Positions 25,323 to 32,137 of a stretch of DNA of 64,000 bases are shown here, one piece after another. A program made the position numbers and the translations under genes. This DNA comes from UMGS1590 sp963558655 (GTDB lineage Bacteria > Bacillota > Peptococcia > Peptococcales > Peptococcaceae). The stretch spans positions 14,660 through 78,659 of the forward strand of contig CAUWHJ010000014.1 in the NCBI GenBank assembly GCA_963558655.1, in the 5' to 3' direction. Below the pieces are notes generated by a model. That model did no database searches. It saw only the letters and a program-made list of their open reading frames with translations, and had not been told where the DNA came from. Each line of letters starts with the position of its first letter. Positions within the stretch are counted from its first letter, which is position 1.

Positions 25323-25760
25323 ATGTCAATCATGGAAATGAACGAAGTCTTGCGGGCTGTCGGTGAAGTGAAAAACGAATGTATAAATATTGGGTGGGGG
25401 ATTTCTTCAATAGAAGAACTCTCCACGGCTATTAAGGACGGTGTAACCGCGATTGGTAACGCGGGGGTTATTAAGAGCGGTGTGGTGAAGTCGGTGCAGA
25501 GAGGGAGCATTTATATAGACTTGTATGTATTTGATGATGACCCAGAAAAGGCAAAATCTATAAAAATTCCAATTAGTCCGGTTAATTTATCTAAAAGTGT
25601 GCTGCTGTTATTTGGCGATAATTCAGACACCAATGTTAATGGTTCTGAGAGAACAATAGCACTTAATGCAGATAGCATAGTGTTCACGTTAATGTCAGAT
25701 ACTCACACTGCGTATTGGCGCTATGAGCCTTTATTTTGGCAGGTTATCGAGTTTTATTGA
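25323..25760 (+). CDS. Poly-G cassette 1: intact (ON) paralogue of the variable tail gene array
   Basis: 145 residues. The head (MSIMEMNEVLRAV) is followed by a joining region where the tract is interrupted (GGGTGGGGG, 25392-25400) and the frame is kept. After it come GVVKSVQRGSI and a beta-rich domain with ISPVNLSKSVLLLF, ALNADSIVFTLMS and the terminal WQVIEFY. Domains beginning with KSVQRG and ending in VIEF(Y) are widespread in tail gene regions of Bacillota prophages, without a proven role. A GGGAGGAAC site precedes the ATG. Likely a tail tip or fibre accessory. Confidence 0.75.
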   Translation: MSIMEMNEVLRAVGEVKNECINIGWGISSIEELSTAIKDGVTAIGNAGVIKSGVVKSVQRGSIYIDLYVFDDDPEKAKSIKIPISPVNLSKSVLLLFGDNSDTNVNGSERTIALNADSIVFTLMSDTHTAYWRYEPLFWQVIEFY

Positions 25761-25775
25761 TAGGAGGAAAAGCAG

Positions 25776-26113
25776 ATGGAACCAATCATGCTTGATGAAA
25801 TTAAGAAACTTTTAGCAATATACTGGGGGGTATAAAGAGCGTACAGAGAGGGGCGACCACACTTGACTTGATGGTAAATTCAGATGGAGGTCCGGATAGA
25901 GGGACAAAAACAATTAACATTAGCCCAATTGACCCAAAGAAAAGTTTTCTGTTCCTTTATGCGGAAAATCAGGAAAAATATGTTGATGCATCGGGTGTGG
26001 TAAAAACGATTACCTTAAATGAGGACTCCATAACCTTTCTCTTGACCAGCGAAAGCTACTATGCGACATGGAAGCTAAATCCGTTATATTGGCAAGTGGT
26101 TGAATTTAAGTAA
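25776..26113 (+). CDS. Poly-G cassette 2: out of frame (OFF) at six Gs
   Basis: ATG 25776 follows TAGGAGG. The head MEPIMLDEIKKLLAIYWG runs into six Gs (25825-25830) and stops at TAA directly after, giving 19 residues. One more G makes GGT-ATA-AAG and opens a 112-residue protein: GGIKSVQRGATTLDLM, then INISPIDPKKSFLFLY, and WQVVEFK at the end. No ribosome site precedes the downstream part. The intact downstream coding sequence argues against simple decay. Confidence 0.75.
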
Positions 26114-26125
26114 GAGGTGATTATT

Positions 26126-26441
26126 TTGGACATCGTAGAAATGAACGAAATACTATCCCGTTTAGATTATTACGGGGGGGGGTATATTAAGCAGAGGTAC
26201 AGTCAAGCAAGTACAGAGAGGGATTGCAAATATCAAGGTGGATAAAAACAGCACAGCAACAATTACTGTGAATGCAATCAATCTTGATAAAGCAGTTGAA
26301 TTTACAGATTTCTCAATGACAAATATAAGCTATGGCGCAAAGGTAACCGTCTCGTTGACAAAAGAAGGGCTTTTGTTTACTAATACTGGAAATGTTTCAT
26401 CTGACGTTACAGGACCATGGACCATAGCGGAATTTTACTAA
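26126..26441 (+). CDS. Poly-G cassette 3: out of frame (OFF) at nine Gs
   Basis: TTG 26126 follows GAGGTG. The head MDIVEMNEILSRLDYY meets nine Gs (26174-26182); the current frame ends after 39 residues. With eight Gs the frame reads GGGILSRGTVKQVQRG, then a domain with INLDKAVEFTDF and the end PWTIAEFY, 104 residues in all. This is the longest tract and the only one that needs a loss of one G. Confidence 0.72.
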
Positions 26442-26453
26442 GAGGTGAAACTT

Positions 26454-26791
26454 ATGGACCCAATAATGCTGAATGAGATAAAAGAACTTTTGACAATATA
26501 CGGGGGGGTATAAAGAGCGTACAAAGCGGATATGCAGTTGTGAAAAGTCCGGGTGCGACATCAAGCATTGAAAGTATAGTAAATGAGATTCCGATTGCTG
26601 AGGTAAATGCTAAAAAATCATTTATTTTATATGACATCACATTAGAGCCTGAGAGTGGTGGTGTGTTGCGATATAGAGAAGGTAGTGTTGCAATAGAAAA
26701 CGATAAGATTATTGTGACGTTGAAAAAGGTATCAACTTTAGCAGACGAAGCGTTGGCGTATTTTACGTGGCAACTTATAGAAGGTAAATAA
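26454..26791 (+). CDS. Poly-G cassette 4: out of frame (OFF) at seven Gs
   Basis: ATG 26454 follows AGAGGTG. The head MDPIMLNEIKELLTIYGG runs into seven Gs (26502-26508) and ends at the built-in TAA after 19 residues. Eight Gs open GGGIKSVQSGYAVV and a 112-residue protein ending FTWQLIEGK. Head and junction DNA are close to cassette 2, including GTATAAAGAGCGTACA, showing recent duplication. Confidence 0.74.
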
Positions 26792-26804
26792 TGAGGTGAA
26801 TAAT

Positions 26805-27205
26805 ATGTCAATCGTAGAAATGAACGAAATTAAAAACGCCATTGCAGGCGTAGAAGACAAAGTAGAGTATAACGTGGGGGCATAAATACCCTCTTAGAAG
26901 ATGTTGCACAATTACAGGACGATGCGACAGCAATTAAGGCCAAGGGCGTTGTAAAGAGTGTGCAGCGTGGTGTTTATAACGCAAATGTAGATACAGGATC
27001 AGGTGTAATAATTGCCAATATATCTCAGGTAGATACAAGTAAAAGTGTTCTGATTTGCAACATTGAATCATGGGATAGTTATGACGGAGATAGAAAGCAA
27101 TTAGCAGTTACTTTGCAGCCGGATAAGATCGTAATGGATGTATATACAGGGAGCGCGGACAGGGATAAGGTTTGTATTTCGTGGCAGGTTATTGAGTTTT
27201 ATTAA
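26805..27205 (+). CDS. Poly-G cassette 5: out of frame (OFF) at five Gs
   Basis: ATG 26805 follows GAGGTG. The head is MSIVEMNEIKNAIAGVEDKVEYN. The tract is five Gs after GT (26876-26880), and the frame stops at TAA after 26 residues. Six Gs give VGGINTLLEDVAQLQ (a short coil), then KGVVKSVQRGVY, ISQVDTSKSVLIC and a final WQVIEFY, 133 residues. The head DNA nearly repeats that of cassette 1 (ATGTCAATC, GAAATGAACGAA). Confidence 0.74.
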
Positions 27206-27214
27206 GGAAGGAAG

Positions 27215-27573
27215 ATGAACATGGATGCAATTTTATATGATGCAATCAAATATAACGGGGGGGCATAAACTCCCTATTGAATAGAGGGACGGTCAAGAGT
27301 GTGCAGAAGGGCGAATCTGCAAGCGAAATTTCTATTCCGAAAAACACTAATGATTTTTATTCATACTATATCAATATTAGCCCGGTTGATTTAAGTAAAG
27401 CTATTTTAGTAAGTGATTTTTGGAACAGTAACCATTCTGGTGAGGATATTGTAGAACTCTTAAGCGTCGTGCTAGAAAATAACAGAATCCATATTAAACT
27501 TAGAAATATTAACGTTAGTTATGATGAAACTATAACATTATATGGTGCTTGGCAAGTAATAGAATTTTATTGA
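27215..27573 (+). CDS. Poly-G cassette 6: out of frame (OFF) at seven Gs
   Basis: ATG 27215 (or 27221) follows AAGGAAGG. The head MNMDAILYDAIKYN meets seven Gs (27257-27263), with TAA just after, giving 17 residues. Eight Gs open GGGINSLLNRGTVKSVQKG, then INISPVDLSKAILVSDF, and the end WQVIEFY, 119 residues. Confidence 0.74.
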
Positions 27574-27590
27574 TAAGGAGGTTATGCCTA

Positions 27591-27905
27591 ATGAGCGAAG
27601 AAAAGAAAATATGGTATTACGCGCAAATTACAGACGATAACATCTGTTGCGGCGTATCGCAGTTATCAGGCGTTGTCGAGGCTGACAACATGATCGAGCT
27701 AGAGAGCTATGACACAAGCCTGATCGGTAAGATGTGGGCGGGCGGTGAGTGGGTGGAAAACCCTAACCCACCAGAGCCACCGGAACCATCGCACGAGCCA
27801 ACCACGCAGGACATCATGGACGAACTCAAGGCGATGCAGGGCGATCAGGTGCCAGCAGCAAAGTTAGATAGTGCCTATCGTGAGGGCGTTAATGCCTACG
27901 TTTAG
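27591..27905 (+). CDS. Small tail-associated protein (XkdX-like end)
   Basis: 104 residues after AAGGAGG. The N-terminus (KKIWYYAQITDDNICCGVSQLSG) resembles tail fibre accessory ORFs; a Pro/Glu-rich linker (NPPEPPEPSHEP) follows, and the C-terminus TQDIMDELKAMQ...KLDSAYREGVNAYV matches the end of the 24940-25308 protein. It closes the fibre region. Function unknown. Confidence 0.6.
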   Translation: MSEEKKIWYYAQITDDNICCGVSQLSGVVEADNMIELESYDTSLIGKMWAGGEWVENPNPPEPPEPSHEPTTQDIMDELKAMQGDQVPAAKLDSAYREGVNAYV

Positions 27906-27910
27906 GCATT

Positions 27911-27936
27911 AAAAAAACGCGCCGCTTATGGCGCGT
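27911..27936 (-). terminator. Terminator of the reverse-strand DUF4160/DUF2442/XRE operon
   Basis: Stem ACGCGCC/GGCGCGT with a 6-base loop; on the minus strand it is followed by seven Ts. It may also slow transcription from the fibre genes. Confidence 0.75.
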
Positions 27937-27945
27937 AGATGGGTT

Positions 27946-28152
27946 TTAATTGCTGATAATTTCAATTTTGCAATCGAGGGCGTTTGTGATTTTGACGATT
28001 GTTTCCAGTGTGGGGGATGTGCGTTTGCTTTCTAGGCGAGCAATAGAGGGCTGAGCAATGTTTGATGCTTTGGCTAATTGCTGTTGTGTCATACCACGTT
28101 CCTCGCGCATAGCAATGAGACTGTCAATAAACTGTGAGCACTCGTTTGTCAT
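27946..28152 (-). CDS. XRE-family helix-turn-helix regulator (candidate antitoxin/autorepressor)
   Basis: 68 residues: a Cro/CI-type domain with RGMTQQQLAKASNIAQPSIARLES as the helix-turn-helix and TSPTLETIVKITNALD after it. Its start overlaps the DUF2442 stop (ATGA). Third gene of a reverse-strand operon inside the late phage genes. Two identical inverted repeats in the operon promoter make autoregulation likely. Confidence 0.82.
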   Translation of the reverse strand: MTNECSQFIDSLIAMREERGMTQQQLAKASNIAQPSIARLESKRTSPTLETIVKITNALDCKIEIISN

Positions 28153-28409
28153 CGGTATTCATCTCCTACAAGGATGCCCTTATCATAGAGGATTTCTGGG
28201 GCCATATCTATATCATCGTTCCATGCGATTGACCCACAGCTTAGATAAGGCTGCATAAAGAGCTTTTTATTACTAAGTGGTGCCCATGGGCGTTCAGAAA
28301 GGTATGGTGTCATATCGAAGCGTTTAACTTCACCGGATGCAAATGTCAAAGTGAGGGAATAGTCATCATTAGGAATGACATTTTTGACGACCCAATTTGG
28401 TGTGGACAT
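28149..28409 (-). CDS. DUF2442 protein
   Basis: 86 residues with NDDYSLTLTFASGEVKRFDMTPYL and the end IAWNDDIDMAPEILYDKG, the DUF2442 pattern. Such proteins pair with DUF4160 proteins in small mobile operons that behave like toxin-antitoxin loci in gene neighbourhood surveys; biochemical function is not established to my knowledge. Middle gene of the operon. Confidence 0.8.
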   Translation of the reverse strand: MSTPNWVVKNVIPNDDYSLTLTFASGEVKRFDMTPYLSERPWAPLSNKKLFMQPYLSCGSIAWNDDIDMAPEILYDKGILVGDEYR

Positions 28410-28447
28410 AGATGTTCAGCTCCTTTCATGAAAGTATTGAACCCCTC

Positions 28448-28705
28448 TTATTTGAGAGGTTCAATCTTATAGAGGTCACCGCGTTCTTTTGCGATTTCCC
28501 AGTTTGCAATGAGTTCATCTCTGTGAATATCGGCCCAGGTTTGGACGTATTTAATTTTAGACTTAGGGAAGTCGCCGCTGATGACGTTTCCGTCCATGTC
28601 AAACAAAGCGCTTTGGCCTTGATATTCAGCATGAAAATGTGGTGGGTTGTGGTCATCAAAGTACATACGAATGATGATTCCGTAGAACATTGATATAATT
28701 GGCAT
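28448..28705 (-). CDS. DUF4160 protein
   Basis: 85 residues with the DUF4160 signature: GIIIRMYFDDHNPPHFHAEYQG at the N-terminus and LIANWEIAKERGDLYKIEPL at the end. First gene of the operon, with AAAGGAG 9 bases before the ATG and a consensus promoter upstream. Confidence 0.85.
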   Translation of the reverse strand: MPIISMFYGIIIRMYFDDHNPPHFHAEYQGQSALFDMDGNVISGDFPKSKIKYVQTWADIHRDELIANWEIAKERGDLYKIEPLK

Positions 28706-28730
28706 TTAACTCATCTCCTTTACTGTGTTT

Positions 28731-28759
28731 ATTATAACACGAATGTTATGACGTGTCAA
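28731..28759 (-). promoter_or_regulatory. Consensus sigma-70 promoter of the DUF4160 operon
   Basis: On the minus strand TTGACA (28759-28754), a 17-base spacer and TATAAT (28736-28731): a perfect match to consensus at both boxes. It would be very strong if not repressed. Confidence 0.85.
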
Positions 28760-28774
28760 TAACAATTTTGTTAT
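28734..28774. promoter_or_regulatory. Twin operator ATAACA-N4-TGTTAT overlapping the DUF4160 promoter
   Basis: The same inverted repeat, ATAACA-N4-TGTTAT, occurs at 28734-28749 (over the -10) and 28759-28774 (at the -35), with centres 25 bases apart. This is the classical layout for a small XRE repressor, and the operon encodes one. Confidence 0.7.
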
Positions 28775-28796
28775 TAAAAGAAAGGAATGATAAAAC

Positions 28797-29264
28797 ATGA
28801 ACGAATTATATACCGAAGCAATGCGCGATAAAGGTCTGGCTGATGCAGCGGATCTGCAAAAACGAGCACCGGAAATGGATGGTACAGCTCTTTATGCGGA
28901 AGAGGACAAGATTCCTGACTTTCAGGCGGCACGTACTACAAAGAACATGATCGAACGTCCGCTAGGATTCATCTGCAGAAGTTCAGCCAGACGGGTTATG
29001 AAGATGATCCAGCCATATGACAGTGACGTATACACCCAGGAGCCGGAGGAGCTGCCTGCTCAGTGGGCGCCATATTGGTCGAAGGATCCACAACACGCCG
29101 TGGACTTTATCGCGATTTCAACCGCGCCATGGATGATTGGTGATTGCTGTAAGTGGGAAGGGCACGTCTATCGCTGTAAAGAAGATAATGTTGTTTGGTC
29201 GCCAGGGGATCAGCCGCAGCGCTGGGAGGATCTTGGCACGGTTGAGAGCGTGATGGAGGTGTAA
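28797..29264 (+). CDS. Phage tail/lysis-region protein with carbohydrate-binding-like C-terminus
   Basis: 155 residues. The N-terminal half is helical. The C-terminal 45 residues, with GDCCKWEGHVYRCKEDNVVWSPGDQPQRWEDLG, show the aromatic spacing of chitin/peptidoglycan-binding modules of the CBM5/12 type (GD-x-V-x-Y-x2-W pattern). AAGAAAGGAA precedes ATG 28797. It stands between the reverse moron and the holin gene. Role inferred from motif spacing only. Confidence 0.6.
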   Translation: MNELYTEAMRDKGLADAADLQKRAPEMDGTALYAEEDKIPDFQAARTTKNMIERPLGFICRSSARRVMKMIQPYDSDVYTQEPEELPAQWAPYWSKDPQHAVDFIAISTAPWMIGDCCKWEGHVYRCKEDNVVWSPGDQPQRWEDLGTVESVMEV

Positions 29265-29267
29265 CCG

Positions 29268-29684
29268 ATGGACCAGACAGCAGCCCATATTTTTGACGTG
29301 CTACGAGCGGCAACGGAGACGCCGGAGGGCAAGGTGATCTATATCCTCGCTGTGATCTGCGTGCTAATGATTATTGATTTTGTGACTGGCAGTGTGGCGG
29401 CATGGCGCAACCCAAGTATTGATTTCCGGAGCCAGGAGGGCATTAACGGAATTCTGCGTAAACTATGCAGCATCATTGTGTTGGTGGCGTGCATCCCTAT
29501 CGCTCCGTTGGTGCCAGCTGATGCAGGTGTGGCAGCACTTATTGTGCTTTATGTTGGGTACTTACTCATGGAGTTTAAGAGTATTTTAGAGAACCTTGCT
29601 AAACTGGGCGTGGAGATTACGCCATTGGAAGGTTTTTTGGACAAGCTCGAACAAGACAATAAAGAAGGAAAGGATGATAAGTAA
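29268..29684 (+). CDS. Phage holin (toxin secretion/phage lysis holin family)
   Basis: 138 residues with three hydrophobic segments (IYILAVICVLMIIDFVTGSVAAW, LCSIIVLVACIPIAPLV, GVAALIVLYVGYLLMEF) and a charged C-terminal tail (KLEQDNKEGKDDK). The IDFVTG string in the first segment is typical of the TcdE-like holin family. It opens the membrane to the amidase. Confidence 0.85.
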   Translation: MDQTAAHIFDVLRAATETPEGKVIYILAVICVLMIIDFVTGSVAAWRNPSIDFRSQEGINGILRKLCSIIVLVACIPIAPLVPADAGVAALIVLYVGYLLMEFKSILENLAKLGVEITPLEGFLDKLEQDNKEGKDDK

Positions 29685-30016
29685 TGGAATTATTGGACGT
29701 TACAAGCATTGCTGAGGCATTGATTACTTTGCTGATCGCTGTTGTTGGCGTTGTGTACACCTATCTGCGTAACAAGAGCAACAATGCCGATCAGCTCGAC
29801 CGCTGGGTGCAAATTGCTGTTTATGCGGCGGAACAGGCGTATAAGACAGGGATGACAGAGGACCGCAAGGCTTATGCACAGGATGTGTTGGCAAAACAAG
29901 GCCTCAAGCTCGATTGGTCAAAGGTCGACGATATGATCGAGGCTGCCGTCAATCAACTGCCGCCAGTACAGCGCACGGTGACCAGTGAATCAATGATGGA
30001 TGGGAGGGGTGACTGA
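29684..30016 (+). CDS. Second holin-like protein (LLH family)
   Basis: 110 residues: one N-terminal membrane segment (ALITLLIAVVGVVYTYL), then a helical region with WVQIAVYAAEQAYK and KAYAQDVLAKQGLKLDWSKVDDMIEAAV, the LLH holin pattern. Stop/start overlaps with both neighbours indicate a tightly coupled lysis cassette. Confidence 0.8.
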   Translation: MELLDVTSIAEALITLLIAVVGVVYTYLRNKSNNADQLDRWVQIAVYAAEQAYKTGMTEDRKAYAQDVLAKQGLKLDWSKVDDMIEAAVNQLPPVQRTVTSESMMDGRGD

Positions 30017-30729
30017 TGAGTTACACACTTAGTCAGATGTGGCTGCCGGAATCCCTCTACGGTCTCAAGGCCAGCTATGCCATGACGCCACAGGGCATTG
30101 TCGTGCATAACACTGCCGGCAGTGCCAGTGCGCGAAGTGAAGCAACAGCCATGCTCAATAACGGCAACTCGGTGAGTTATCATGTTGTTATCGACGAGAG
30201 CGAGGCTATTGAGTTGATTCCATTTTCCAGGAACGCTTGGCACGCGGGCGATGGTTCTACTGGCTACGCCAACCGCAACCTGATCGGTATCGAGATTGCT
30301 CGCAGTATGGATTATTCTAGCGAAAAGTACGACAGAGCAGAGGCTAATGCCGTCGAGTACATCGCATGGGTTTGTGTGCAGTATGGTTGGGACAGCGCAC
30401 AGCTGCATCAGCATAATTGGTATTCCTCGACTGCGTGCCCACATCGCTTGAAGGATCACTGGACTACATTCTGCAACCAGGTTGACGCTAGGATCGCAGA
30501 GATCAGAGCCGACAGCAATGGAAATCCATCTGACGACAATCCAAACCAGCCAACGACCGACGATCAAGGCAAGGTCAAAGTTACACTCCATGGCTACGAG
30601 CGAGACGTGCGTGGCATCAACAAAGACGGCACCGTTTACGTCAGCGTGCGCGATCTACTGAGCCAGATGGGCTATGATGTAGGCTGGGCGGATGGCAAAG
30701 TGACGGTAGAATACCATAAAGGCGCATAA
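30016..30729 (+). CDS. N-acetylmuramoyl-L-alanine amidase (endolysin)
   Basis: 237 residues. The amidase_2 domain is around residues 20-160, with zinc-ligand region GIVVHNTAG, SYHVVIDESEAIELIPFSRNAWHAG and the C-terminal HQHNWYSSTACPHRL. A short linker and a 60-residue C-terminal domain with YERDVRGINKDGTVYVSVRDLLSQMGYDVGW follow, resembling a copper-amine-oxidase N-like/stalk domain. It has no signal peptide, so export depends on the holins. Last gene of the prophage. Confidence 0.9.
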   Translation: MSYTLSQMWLPESLYGLKASYAMTPQGIVVHNTAGSASARSEATAMLNNGNSVSYHVVIDESEAIELIPFSRNAWHAGDGSTGYANRNLIGIEIARSMDYSSEKYDRAEANAVEYIAWVCVQYGWDSAQLHQHNWYSSTACPHRLKDHWTTFCNQVDARIAEIRADSNGNPSDDNPNQPTTDDQGKVKVTLHGYERDVRGINKDGTVYVSVRDLLSQMGYDVGWADGKVTVEYHKGA

Positions 30730-30739
30730 GACAATGAAA

Positions 30740-30779
30740 CCCCTGCTGTAATGGCAGGGGTGTATTTTAATTTTTTTTT
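30740..30779 (+). terminator. Terminator of the phage late operon
   Basis: Stem CCCCTGC/GCAGGGG with a 7-base loop, then a T-rich tract including nine Ts. Confidence 0.85.
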
Positions 30780-31320
30780 GAACGTAGCCAATAAAGGACC
30801 TTCATCCACATAAAGCGAAGATACTTTATTCCATAATATATAGAGTATGGACCAATATATATTATGAAAGCTTCAATTAGTTCCGGTGGCTATAGGTTCT
30901 GACTTAGTAGAATGGAAAGTAGAAACTACAATCCATCTAAAATGAAACTTGTTATCATTCCGTTTCCCTCCTTTCTTATTTTTTCTGATTAAATTATACG
31001 ATAATTTTTGTTAATGTGCATTGGTTATATGATGGTAAGAGTTGTTTTTTCTTTCATTATATAAGAGAAAATCACACAGATAGCCCACAGAGCATAGCAC
31101 AGATGGCATTATTGAGCCGTTTGTAGTTCTCCAAGCGCTAATCTTTACTGCGACAGGGCAAGATATTCAGACACAACAAACCCCAGAAACAAGCTGTTTC
31201 TGGGGTTTTTCTTATGCCATAAAATTGTGGCAGCGGCTGCTGCCGGTGACTATTGGTTCTTTTGCGTTGCTGTTTGGTTTATGATAGCCTGGCAAAGGGA
31301 TATTTTATAGAGGCGGGACA
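30780..31320. other. Intergenic region at the prophage right end (probable attachment region)
   Basis: About 540 bases with no convincing gene. On the minus strand a very good AAAGGAGGGAAACGG site (near 30965-30980) leads to an ORF of only 10 codons, perhaps a gene remnant. It contains an AT-rich tract and ends in a strong terminator at 31181-31211. The switch from phage lysis genes to chromosomal genes happens here, so the right attachment site should lie in it; the left partner is outside the window. Confidence 0.5.
31181..31211 (+). terminator. Strong Rho-independent terminator in the phage/chromosome junction
   Basis: Perfect 10-bp stem CCCCAGAAAC/GTTTCTGGGG, 5-base loop, then TTTTTC. 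No gene clearly ends into it; it may be the original terminator of a host gene now separated by the prophage. Confidence 0.8.
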
Positions 31321-31349
31321 TTGACAGTGTTGTGGTAGGATAATAAAAT
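31321..31349 (+). promoter_or_regulatory. Promoter of the TSUP-crp operon
   Basis: TTGACA (31321-31326), 17-base spacer, TAAAAT (31344-31349), 41 bases before ATG 31390. Confidence 0.7.
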
Positions 31350-31389
31350 ATATAAGATAACCTATTTTTATTCGCTGGAAGGGGTGAAA

Positions 31390-32124
31390 ATGGTGCTTTA
31401 TCTGATTATTGTGGTGGTGTCGTTGGTGGGGGCGCTGATTCAGGGGGTAACTGGTTTTGGTGCTTCGTTGACGATGATGACGCTTTTGCCATATTTTATG
31501 GCGTTGCCTCAGGCGGTGGCGATTAGCTGTGTGATACCGTTGGCACAGATGGCGGCATTGGTGTGGTTGTATCGTCGTGCGCTCAACTGGCGGCGTGTGC
31601 TCATTCCGTCGGTGTTTTATCTTGTTGGCTGCTGGTTGTCGATTCGGCATACGTTGTCGTTTGATCCGATGGCATTGAAGTTTTCATTTGGCCTCTTTTT
31701 AATTGTTATAGGTATTTATTTTTTGCGATTCAGCGAAAAAGCTAAGGTAAATGATACTGTTCCGGTGATGGTGGTGTGCAGTTTTGTGTCGGGGCTTATC
31801 AATGGGCTTTTTGGGGTCGGCGGGCCGCTTATGGTGCTTTATTATATGGCTGCTTGTGATTCTATGGATGAATATGTAGCCAATTTGCAATGCTGTTTTA
31901 TGATTACGGATATTTATTGCCTTGTTTTGCGTGTTCAGGAAGGTATTTTTACAACGGACCTCATTGGGCCGTCGATTGTGGGTATTATTGTTATTTTGAT
32001 TGGGCAGGTGTTTGCTGCGCGGATTGTTAAAAAAATCAACAGCGAAGATGTGATTCGTCGGTTGACGTATATCATGGTTTGCGTATCTGGTTTGATTATG
32101 GGGCTGACAAATTTGCCGTTTTAG
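31390..32124 (+). CDS. TSUP family sulfite/anion exporter (TauE/SafE-like)
   Basis: About 244 residues with eight or so hydrophobic segments. The N-terminal repeat has GALIQGVTGFGASL and the second repeat SGLINGLFGVGGPLMVLYY, the paired Gly-rich motifs of TauE/SafE proteins. These carry sulfite, sulfoacetate or related anions across the inner membrane. ATG 31390 has GGAAGGGG upstream. It lies 13 bases before a Crp/Fnr-type regulator and one gene from an arylsulfotransferase, which suggests export or import of a sulfur anion. Confidence 0.87.
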   Translation: MVLYLIIVVVSLVGALIQGVTGFGASLTMMTLLPYFMALPQAVAISCVIPLAQMAALVWLYRRALNWRRVLIPSVFYLVGCWLSIRHTLSFDPMALKFSFGLFLIVIGIYFLRFSEKAKVNDTVPVMVVCSFVSGLINGLFGVGGPLMVLYYMAACDSMDEYVANLQCCFMITDIYCLVLRVQEGIFTTDLIGPSIVGIIVILIGQVFAARIVKKINSEDVIRRLTYIMVCVSGLIMGLTNLPF

Positions 32125-32137
32125 GAAGAGGGGGCGC

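Larger units (their letters stand above)
25825..27263 (+). repeat. Five homologously placed poly-G tracts in a tandem gene array
   Basis: Tracts of 6, 9, 7, 5 and 7 Gs lie at 25825, 26174, 26502, 26876 and 27257, each at the junction of head and C-terminal domain. In four of them the following bases (T/C)ATAA supply a stop in the present frame and a Gly-Ile codon pair in the other frame. Cassette 1 carries a T-interrupted tract and is in frame. Confidence 0.85.

Noticed and set aside
25323..27573. CRISPR array or simple repeat region
   Set aside because: Repeats are gene-length paralogues with ribosome sites and coding constraint, not short equal repeats with spacers.
25868..27573. Separate genes starting inside the C-terminal parts of cassettes 2-6 (for example at 25868, 26238, 26540, 26960, 27277)
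   Set aside because: These starts lack ribosome sites and begin after the conserved KSVQRG region or inside it; joining through the poly-G tract gives the homologous full-length form.
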